Positions 28,010-34,346 of a stretch of DNA of 35,882 nt are shown here, piece after piece. Within the stretch, counting starts at the first letter, position 1; every line of letters starts with the position of its first letter. Source of the stretch: Chryseobacterium sp. ON_d1 (lineage in GTDB: Bacteria > Bacteroidota > Bacteroidia > Flavobacteriales > Weeksellaceae). The position numbers were made by a program, and so were the translations under genes. The notes below the pieces were generated by a model. The model was not told the DNA's origin and searched no databases. It worked only from the letters and a program-made list of their open reading frames with translations. The stretch covers positions 12,145 to 48,026 of the forward strand of contig NZ_BJTC01000007.1 of the NCBI RefSeq assembly GCF_006829085.1. The letters run 5' to 3'.

Positions 28010-29461
28010 TTATTCTGACTTTTGTATGAAGGGGCTGATGCGGGACTGGTTTTTTCCGAAAGCCTTTTCGTTTTCTATCATTAAATAAGTGCTCAGCAGC
28101 GAATGGGTAATCATAGTTTCATTACGCTCATGCAAGGCCATCGTAATGTTTTTCATAATGTTGCGGATATTGGCTCCGGTGTAAGAATATTCTTTGGCTA
28201 AGTGTTTTAAAAGTTCATCACTTTCAAAGGTTATATTATGAGGTAAATAATGCTCCCAAAGCGATTTTCTGGTGTTTTCTGTCGGCCGGATTACATTTAC
28301 AGATACGTCTATACGACGTTTGAAAGCATCATCCATATTGTTTTCAAAATTGGAAGCCAGTACTGTTAATCCGTCAAATTTTTCAATCCGCTGTAATAAA
28401 TAAGACACTTCCTGGTTGGCATAACGGTCATGGGCGTCTTTTACATCAGAACGCTTTCCAAACAAAGCATCGGCTTCGTCAAAAAACAACATACAGTTTT
28501 TGCTCTGCAGCCTGTTGAATAACACTTCAAGATTTTTCTCTGTTTCACCAATATATTTGCTGACCACCTGTGAAAGATCCACATGATACATATCGATACC
28601 AAATGTATTGGCAAGGATACCTGCCAACATTGTTTTTCCTGTTCCCGGCGCACCATAGAATAAAGCTATAAAGCCCGGTTTAAAGCTGTGTCCCTTGGTT
28701 TTGAAAAAACCGTTTTCCAATGCTTTTATATAATGTCCGATGGGTTTTATCTGTTCCCTGACGTGATCTTCTAAAATGATGTCATCCATGGTGAGGTCAG
28801 ATTTGTAAAGCCTTCCCGGGAAGTAAGAGCCGTGGTCTAACTGCGGTTTTTGCCCGGATAGAAAATAATTCAAATAAGCGGTATCCAGTTCAATTTTTCC
28901 ATGAATAAATTCTGCTGAAGAACGGTTGTAAATAATGTCGTTTTGTAGCAGTATACTGCCATTGATCAGCTGGGCACTATATCGTGACCACAATGTTAAA
29001 TCTTTACCGGCAAGTAAAAAAAGAGCTGTTTGGAAAGTTGGCTTAAAACTGCGGTTGACTTTGTTATATTCCCCGCCTGCTTCGATAGCAAATGCATTAC
29101 TGCTTTCTTCTATTTGTACAAATGTTTTCAGTATGGATGGATAATGGGCAGAAGCAATGCCCAGAGCCAGAATTACCCTTTCTATGGTGGTAAGGCTGTA
29201 TGAGTTTACCGTAATAGCGTAGGGGGATTCGTTATAAAATTCCGGAGGGGAAGGTATTTCATAAGCATTCAATTCCATCTCATCTTCTAAAAATAACTCT
29301 TTGCATCGTGTTTCAATGAGCGATTGCAGCCATTTCATTTCTTTATTTAGAGATTCATGACGTATTTCGCTGACCTGAAATACGGGATTAGCTACTTTTA
29401 TTTTTTCATTAACTTTTGTTTTTATCAATGATTTTTGTTCATGGTTAATTAGAGATTCCAT
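28010..29461 (-). CDS. AAA+ ATPase of an extracellular contractile injection system (Pvc15/Afp15-like)
   Basis: 483 residues. The first 230 or so form a family-specific N-terminal region. A single AAA+ module follows: Walker A GAPGTGKT (about 270-277), Walker B MLFFDEADALFG (about 324-335), a sensor-1-like VLASNFENN and arginine-finger candidates in DDAFKRRID. Every eCIS carries one such ATPase. In the Afp and PVC systems it is needed for assembly or cargo loading and is absent from the finished particle. The gene lies between the tape-measure gene (130 nt upstream) and the effector (41 nt downstream), which fits a cargo-handling role. It probably acts as a cytoplasmic ring. Confidence 0.93.
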   Translation of the reverse strand: MESLINHEQKSLIKTKVNEKIKVANPVFQVSEIRHESLNKEMKWLQSLIETRCKELFLEDEMELNAYEIPSPPEFYNESPYAITVNSYSLTTIERVILALGIASAHYPSILKTFVQIEESSNAFAIEAGGEYNKVNRSFKPTFQTALFLLAGKDLTLWSRYSAQLINGSILLQNDIIYNRSSAEFIHGKIELDTAYLNYFLSGQKPQLDHGSYFPGRLYKSDLTMDDIILEDHVREQIKPIGHYIKALENGFFKTKGHSFKPGFIALFYGAPGTGKTMLAGILANTFGIDMYHVDLSQVVSKYIGETEKNLEVLFNRLQSKNCMLFFDEADALFGKRSDVKDAHDRYANQEVSYLLQRIEKFDGLTVLASNFENNMDDAFKRRIDVSVNVIRPTENTRKSLWEHYLPHNITFESDELLKHLAKEYSYTGANIRNIMKNITMALHERNETMITHSLLSTYLMIENEKAFGKNQSRISPFIQKSE

Positions 29462-29465
29462 AGGT

Positions 29466-29591
29466 TTATTTTGAGTTGATGTTATTGAAAAGATTAAGGA
29501 AGGAGAGGGGCTTCAGAAATATTTTCCTTGCCGTGGGAAACAGATCTGCAGAAAATTTTGTATCGTAAAAATCAATCAGTAAAAAAGAGTT
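29466..29591 (-). other. In-frame coding-like segment directly after the tape-measure stop codon
   Basis: After the tape-measure TAA (29594-29592) the same frame runs 41 sense codons to another TAA at 29468-29466. It reads as convincing protein: DFYDTKFSADLFP, then KPLSFLNLFNN. It has no ATG of its own. It may be the former C-terminus of the tape-measure protein lost to a nonsense change, a remnant of a small gene, or a readthrough tail. Chance is not excluded. Confidence 0.3.
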
Positions 29592-31034
29592 TTACCAGTT
29601 TACCAATATGAATTTTTTGTGCCAGGGCAGCTTAACAAGACCGATTCCCCAGGAAAGTTTATCAAGCAGAATATCCTGTGCCTTTCGTTCTACTGTAAGG
29701 GTATAATCATAGTCGGTCATAACCAGTTTCCCTGGCCGTTGAAAAAATTCGTTTTGTAGCAGTGCTACAGATGACTTTCGCATGGGATTCCAGTTATGCT
29801 GAACACTTTCTATTACATTCTTAGCCTCTGCTTTATGTTTTCGGGAGAGCTTAATATGTCTGTTAATGGCTTGGTTTGCCGGAATATTACACAGGAATTT
29901 TTCGAAGACCATATCATATTCCGGGGCATTTGTTTTTCCGGTAGCAATATAATGCAACAGATGGGCACCTGTTTCAGGATCAATGAGATCCTGGGTTTTG
30001 GGATCCAGAAGACCACAATGTTCAAAGAGGGTCCTGATGAAGGGATGTATCAGTATAAGTCCTGCATTTTGAATATACTGGCCATTATCCTGGCTTAAAT
30101 TTGCGTGGGTTATTTCATTTTTATGATGAGTTGTTTCTGCCAATGATGATCCGTTTTCTGAAGTATGTATTATTTTATTTTTTAGACGCTCAGGAATTTT
30201 GTTTTCTTTAATAAAAGGGAATATCTGGGTTATTACTTGCCAATTTTGGCTACTGCTTTTTCCCTGTACTAAGGTCGCCTGTTCTATTTTTGATATTTGC
30301 TCAAAAAGATATCCCTGAATGTTTTTATTTGATCGATGCACATATTCTGATACCATATTGAGAACCAAACGCCATACGATAGCTCTGTCAGTTGGGTTTA
30401 GTTTTGACAGATGGCGTATTATTTCAGCACTTAAGTCTAATTTTAGTTCTTTATTTTTTAATGCTGCCAGGCATAACTGTGCAATCTGTTCGTTTGAAAG
30501 CTGATTGATGATTCGATCCTGAACACTTTTCTTTACCAGAATAGGAGCGATATCCCTTTGGAAATGGTCTGCTGAAATAAGACTGTCAAATACTGGTGAG
30601 TCTAAAAAAGCAATACCTTTTCTCACGGGGTTCCACCATGGCATGCATCCGTTTTCTAAAAAATAAATAAAAGCCTGAAATATTTTTTCCTGATTGTTGA
30701 TCAGATACGCTTTTGGATCACTTTCTGTTTTTTCATTTATGCTGATAGCAGGATCTGTGATTTCTGACAGTTCTTCGCTAAAAAGCTGTACAATTTTATC
30801 TTTCAATTCAGCGTTTAAAGAGCTGTTTTTTACATCCAGATTCAGCTCTAACCGGAGGATTTGAAGCGTATGGCCAGCTAACTTATACTCTAAAGTATTG
30901 ATATACTTTTCTATTTCCGGAAAAACATCAATAGACAGAAAGCTGTTAATATCATCTTTTATACTAAAAGCCTTTTCTTTATTGTTGACTGTAATTTCGA
31001 CAAAAACTTTCTGAATGATATGTTCTTCTTTCAC
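29592..31034 (-). CDS. Contractile injection system tape-measure protein (CIS_TMP type)
   Basis: 480 residues. Marks of the family: an N-terminal HIIQKVFVEITV strand; the motif FLENGCMPWW (about 125-134); NAGLILIHPFIRTLFEHCGLL (about 322-341, one residue of variation aside); GAHLLHYIATG; and a C-terminal block with QRPGKL, WGIGLVKLPW and a final Trp. In Afp/PVC-type particles this protein sets tube length and is packed in the tube lumen. It is second in the minus-strand eCIS operon, 45 nt after the six-Cys protein. The stop is followed by 41 further in-frame codons (see 29466-29591), so the protein may once have been longer. Confidence 0.88.
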   Translation of the reverse strand: MKEEHIIQKVFVEITVNNKEKAFSIKDDINSFLSIDVFPEIEKYINTLEYKLAGHTLQILRLELNLDVKNSSLNAELKDKIVQLFSEELSEITDPAISINEKTESDPKAYLINNQEKIFQAFIYFLENGCMPWWNPVRKGIAFLDSPVFDSLISADHFQRDIAPILVKKSVQDRIINQLSNEQIAQLCLAALKNKELKLDLSAEIIRHLSKLNPTDRAIVWRLVLNMVSEYVHRSNKNIQGYLFEQISKIEQATLVQGKSSSQNWQVITQIFPFIKENKIPERLKNKIIHTSENGSSLAETTHHKNEITHANLSQDNGQYIQNAGLILIHPFIRTLFEHCGLLDPKTQDLIDPETGAHLLHYIATGKTNAPEYDMVFEKFLCNIPANQAINRHIKLSRKHKAEAKNVIESVQHNWNPMRKSSVALLQNEFFQRPGKLVMTDYDYTLTVERKAQDILLDKLSWGIGLVKLPWHKKFILVNW

Positions 31035-31079
31035 ATTTAATAGGTTTTAGTTATACAATATGGGATTGCTGATACGGTA

Positions 31080-31400
31080 TTATTTCCGGTCAAACTCTCC
31101 ACCCCAAAAGCCGGCAGGGCAAAGGCTTAGCTTTGATCTTTGTTTTGCACTCAATCTGCATCCGCAGCCTCTGATAAATCCATCTTTAGGAGAATCTGCA
31201 ACCTCAAGTGTTTCAGGATTCATCCATTTCATAGCGTTACAGTTGTTTCCGTTTTTTAAAGGACACTGATTGCAGATTTCCTCTCTTAAAGAAAAAATAG
31301 CTTCTTCATTTTGATCAGCGACACCCAGTTTTGCACGTAATTCGTTGAAATGGCCACCAATGATTTCATTGCGTTTGCCAAAAAGTTTTTTGATGTTCAT
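31080..31400 (-). CDS. Small six-cysteine protein, probable zinc- or metal-binding, first gene of the minus eCIS operon
   Basis: 106 residues. Six Cys: CNQC (43, 46), Cys54, CGC (79, 81) and Cys94 in LCPAGFW. The spacing suggests one or two metal sites (Zn ribbon-like, or Fe-S). The arrangement CxxCPL...GCGC...K...CP resembles small Cys-rich proteins I associate with phages and phage-derived loci, but I cannot name the family with certainty. No signal peptide. It starts 77 nt from the left copy of the 16-bp repeat and leads the operon, so it may be a regulator or an assembly/maturation factor; neither is shown by the sequence. Confidence 0.8.
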   Translation of the reverse strand: MNIKKLFGKRNEIIGGHFNELRAKLGVADQNEEAIFSLREEICNQCPLKNGNNCNAMKWMNPETLEVADSPKDGFIRGCGCRLSAKQRSKLSLCPAGFWGGEFDRK

Positions 31401-31427
31401 ATGATTAAAGTTTTAAAATTATTGGGT

Positions 31428-31435
31428 CAAAATTA
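31428..31435 (-). promoter_or_regulatory. Candidate -7 promoter element for the minus eCIS operon
   Basis: On the minus strand this reads TAATTTTG, an exact match to the Bacteroidota -7 consensus TAnnTTTG. It lies 27 nt upstream of the ATG of the six-Cys gene. The -33 box at the expected spacing is poor, which fits a promoter needing an activator. The 16-bp repeat lies 42 nt further upstream. Confidence 0.5.
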
Positions 31436-31477
31436 GAGGAAGAAAAATCATCCTGCTAATTATGAGGCTGCTGCATT

Positions 31478-31493
31478 CTGTCTTTGCAGTAAA
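31478..31493 (-). promoter_or_regulatory. Left copy of 16-bp inverted repeat (candidate operator)
   Basis: On the + strand it reads CTGTCTTTGCAGTAAA, the exact reverse complement of 31865-31880. Read toward the minus operon it is TTTACTGCAAAGACAG, ending 77 nt before the start codon and 42 nt before the -7 element. Confidence 0.7.
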
Positions 31494-31534
31494 AAGGAAA
31501 AATCATGTCTTAAGTTCTCAGGTTGGAAATTTTT

Positions 31535-31689
31535 AGATACTGACAGATATAAAAGATAATTCTAAATCGGAAAACTATAAGCCTGAGAAGAATTTGTGTT
31601 TTGATGTTGGAGATGGAACAAAGGATTTTACAGTACCTCATCTGGAGAAGACCAGCCATCGGAAGCATGCAGGTTTTGCTCCTTTATAA
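31535..31689 (+). pseudogene. Possible remnant of a tail-collar/tail-fibre protein
   Basis: A frame of about 50 codons with no ATG, opening after the TAG at 31534-31536 and ending at the TAA at 31687-31689. It contains VGDGTKDFTVPHLEK (31606-31650), which resembles the phage tail-collar signature GDGxxxFxVPDLRG. Tail fibres are a normal eCIS component, so a degraded copy here would make sense. The match is short and could be chance. Confidence 0.25.
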
Positions 31690-31864
31690 AAGTTGAAAAG
31701 GATGAGAAAATAGTGACAGAATTGGAGTAGAATAACAAGCTCAGATTTGGCCGCTGTTAGGTGATGAAATTCTTTGTTCAAAATTGATGTGTTTTTTAAT
31801 GAGTTTTTAATTGTCTGCTTATCAGTGTTATGCAGTTGTTTTTTTTATAAGGAGTAAAATTCTA

Positions 31865-31880
31865 TTTACTGCAAAGACAG
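31865..31880 (+). promoter_or_regulatory. Right copy of 16-bp inverted repeat (candidate operator)
   Basis: Reads TTTACTGCAAAGACAG, exact reverse complement of 31478-31493. It ends 77 nt before the DUF4255 start codon and 43 nt before the -7 element, mirroring the left copy. Position about 55-70 nt upstream of the expected transcription start is typical for an activator site. Confidence 0.7.
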
Positions 31881-31898
31881 GTTTGAGGCCCCAAAATA

Positions 31899-31931
31899 TT
31901 TGTCTTTTGAAGAGGTCTGATTGTATGTTTG
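31899..31931 (+). promoter_or_regulatory. Candidate Bacteroidota promoter for the plus eCIS operon
   Basis: TTTG at 31899-31902 (-33 box), a 21-nt spacer, then TATGTTTG at 31924-31931, which fits the TAnnTTTG -7 consensus. The predicted transcription start is about 20 nt upstream of the ATG at 31958. Confidence 0.6.
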
Positions 31932-31957
31932 CATCATAATAATTAAGAACAGAAATT

Positions 31958-32542
31958 ATGATTGATAAAGTATTAACCGTTTTAAAAGACCAGCTGAATG
32001 CTACGGATGGTTTATGGGATCCGAATGTTCCTAACGAAATCGATATCGCTGTTGTTGGGGACATCGCAAAACATGAGGACGAAACCTCAGGCCTTGATAA
32101 TAAGGTGGTGATTACCCTTCTGAGCGTTGAGGAAGAATCAACATTAAAGAACAGATCCAGGTACGAAAAAGTAATCGTAGACAACAACCCAACCCGATAT
32201 GACAGAGAAAGCCCGCCAGCTTACTTAAACTTATATGTAATGGTGGCTGCTAACAGGAGTATGTATGCCAGGGCTTTACTGAACATCTCAAAAGTTATCG
32301 AAATATTTCAGAAAAAAAATGTACTGGAATATGTTGATACGGATCCAAATAAAAATTTCAGGTTCAGAATCGAGCTGCATTCTGTTCCCTTTGAACAGCT
32401 AAGTTACATCTGGGGACTGCTGGGCGGAAAGGTAATGCCTTCTGTCTTATATAAAATCAGTGTGATAAAAATTGTGGCCAAAGATGTAGTTCCTGTTGAA
32501 CTGATTAATGAGGTAAATATACAAAGTATCAAAGTTGATTAA
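31958..32542 (+). CDS. DUF4255 (Pvc16/Afp16-type) tail terminator/cap protein
   Basis: 194 residues. The N-terminal MIDKVLTVLKDQLNA, the central LDNKVVITLLSVEEESTLKN, and PPAYLNLYVMVAAN (a hydrophobic strand after a Pro-rich turn) match the DUF4255 family, the cap protein that closes the tube and sheath at the distal end in Afp/PVC particles. It is the first gene of the plus-strand eCIS operon, with a good promoter 27 nt upstream. The sheath gene follows after 53 nt. A stand-alone DUF4255 gene beside sheath and AAA+ genes is one of the best markers that this is an eCIS and not a prophage tail. Confidence 0.93.
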   Translation: MIDKVLTVLKDQLNATDGLWDPNVPNEIDIAVVGDIAKHEDETSGLDNKVVITLLSVEEESTLKNRSRYEKVIVDNNPTRYDRESPPAYLNLYVMVAANRSMYARALLNISKVIEIFQKKNVLEYVDTDPNKNFRFRIELHSVPFEQLSYIWGLLGGKVMPSVLYKISVIKIVAKDVVPVELINEVNIQSIKVD

Positions 32543-32595
32543 TCAACAGCAAAAATAAAACAAAAACTAATAACCTTTAACTTAAATTTTAAAAC

Positions 32596-34269
32596 ATGTT
32601 GAATTCAACAGCACCAGGTGTTTCAGTGGAAGAAATATCCAGACTCCCTTATTCAGTGGCATTAGTAGAAACCGCTATACCTGCATTTATCGGGTATACC
32701 GAATTGACTCCTGTAGACTATGACAAGCCGCTAAAAATCAGTTCTCTTCTTGAATATGAGCAGTATTTTGGACATGCAAAAAAAGAAAGTCTCCAGCTCA
32801 GAGATATACAAGGAAAGGGAGTAACGGTTGTAACCCCTCAGGTACAGTTTTTAATGTACTATGCTCTTCAGATGTATTTTGCCAATGGCGGTGGCCCATG
32901 TTATATTATTTCTGCCGGGAAATATTCTTCAGGGGGAACAGTACAGCTGTCTTTACTGGAAACGGCATTAAATATGATCGATGCTATAAAAGAACCCACA
33001 CTTATTATTCTCCCTGATGCCATCTCATTATCCAGGGAAGCTGATTTTTATACGCTTTACAAGAAGGTCATTGTAAAAGCGAAAGATGAGACAAAAAATA
33101 GGTTTGCTATCCTGGATACTTATTACGGAAATACTACAATCATATCAAACGGAAGTAACACCATTGAATCTTTTAGAAGAGAAATAGACTCAACAAGCCA
33201 TGCTGCTGTTTATTTTCCTTATGTGAAAACTATTTTGAATTATACTTTTGACGAGAAGGCTATTATTGAACACAAAGGTTTACAGGATGGGCAGGTAAAT
33301 AGTGGAAGCTTCTACGGTAGAGAAGCTGATGCTTTGCGAGAGTTAAAAAGACTGGCCAGTGACGAAATATTATTTGCTTCAGCAAATGTTGCAGTACTTG
33401 CTGATCTATTGGCCCAGGCTGTAGCAATTGTAGAAGAAATTAATGAGACTGCTGATCAAAAAGTAGATCTTACCGAGCCTTTTGCTATCATAGAAGCTAT
33501 ATACAATGGAACCATTGACAGTGTTGATATACACTTCCTGGATGAGTTTGATGAATTAATTGATGGAGTATCAGCGGCAAAAGACCTTTTGGGAAATGCA
33601 AACGGCAGCACTTTGGAAAGCTTACAGACCTCCGATTCTTTACTGTACAGTCAGATTAAGGACGCCATAAAATCTTTAAAGGTTATTTTACCGCCATCAT
33701 CTGTAATGGCAGGAGTATACGGGAGAATAGACAGTATAAGAGGGATTTGGAAAGCGCCTGCAAACGTAAGCCTTAATTATGTTATGGCACCAACAGAGAA
33801 AATTTCAGATCAGGAACATTCGGGTTTAAATATAGATATCTCAGGCAAATCAATCAATGCTATCAGAAGTTTTACAGGAAAAGGGACCTTGGTCTGGGGT
33901 GCAAGAACGCTTGATGGAAGAGACAAGATAGGAACTGAAGATAATGTATGGAAATATGTGCATGTGCGCCGTTATTATGATATGATTGAGCAGTCAATCA
34001 ATACAGCCCTTCAAACATTTATTGATGAGCTTGCCATTCCTTCTACTTATTTGAGGGCAAAAACAATGTTGGAAAATTTCCTGAATCAACAGTGGATCGA
34101 AGGTGCATTGGCAGGAAACACACCAAAAGAAGCTTATAGAGTAGAGGTTGATGGTACTAAAGATGAAGTTACCGGTCATCATATTCTGAATGCAAAGATC
34201 GAAATAGCGTTGGTACGTCCTGCAGAATTTATTATCCTGAAATTTTCGCACCAATTACAACAATCATAA
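32596..34269 (+). CDS. Contractile tail sheath protein, paralogue 1
   Basis: 557 residues. The N-terminus APGVSVEEISRLPYSVALVE and the following AIPAFIGYTE are standard for eCIS sheath proteins. The C-terminal domain has PPSSVMAGVYGRID, GKGTLVWGARTLDG, YVHVRRYYDMIEQSI and NFLNQQWIEGAL, the conserved core that polymerises around the tube. Between them, about residues 216-343 form an extra acidic segment (LASDEILFASANVAVLADL through DELIDGVSAAKDLLGNANG) that sheath 2 lacks at this site. It is followed after 77 nt by a second sheath gene. Afp/PVC clusters carry two or three sheath paralogues, so both are probably structural parts of one particle. Confidence 0.95.
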   Translation: MLNSTAPGVSVEEISRLPYSVALVETAIPAFIGYTELTPVDYDKPLKISSLLEYEQYFGHAKKESLQLRDIQGKGVTVVTPQVQFLMYYALQMYFANGGGPCYIISAGKYSSGGTVQLSLLETALNMIDAIKEPTLIILPDAISLSREADFYTLYKKVIVKAKDETKNRFAILDTYYGNTTIISNGSNTIESFRREIDSTSHAAVYFPYVKTILNYTFDEKAIIEHKGLQDGQVNSGSFYGREADALRELKRLASDEILFASANVAVLADLLAQAVAIVEEINETADQKVDLTEPFAIIEAIYNGTIDSVDIHFLDEFDELIDGVSAAKDLLGNANGSTLESLQTSDSLLYSQIKDAIKSLKVILPPSSVMAGVYGRIDSIRGIWKAPANVSLNYVMAPTEKISDQEHSGLNIDISGKSINAIRSFTGKGTLVWGARTLDGRDKIGTEDNVWKYVHVRRYYDMIEQSINTALQTFIDELAIPSTYLRAKTMLENFLNQQWIEGALAGNTPKEAYRVEVDGTKDEVTGHHILNAKIEIALVRPAEFIILKFSHQLQQS

Positions 34270-34346
34270 ACAACTGTCAATCACGGATAAATATTCGAAG
34301 TTTTATTTCGAGATATAATTAATATTAATTTAAAATTTTTTAACAA

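Larger units (their letters stand above)
31401..31957. other. Divergent regulatory region between the two eCIS operons
   Basis: 557 nt without an intact gene. It holds two outward-facing promoter candidates, an exact 16-bp inverted repeat near each edge, and a central fragment resembling a tail-collar motif. Apart from these I see no open frame longer than about 50 codons and no strong hairpin. It is unusually long for a divergent promoter region, which may reflect a decayed gene in the middle. Confidence 0.75.

Noticed and set aside
31604..31696. 30-codon ORF in the divergent region starting at ATG 31604
   Set aside because: Short, no recognisable ribosome-binding context, unremarkable composition, and it overlaps the better-supported collar-like frame.
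34294..34311. Hairpin between the two sheath genes
   Set aside because: Only a 5-bp stem (TCGAA/TTCGA) with a loop of 8 nt and no clean T-run, so too weak to call a terminator.
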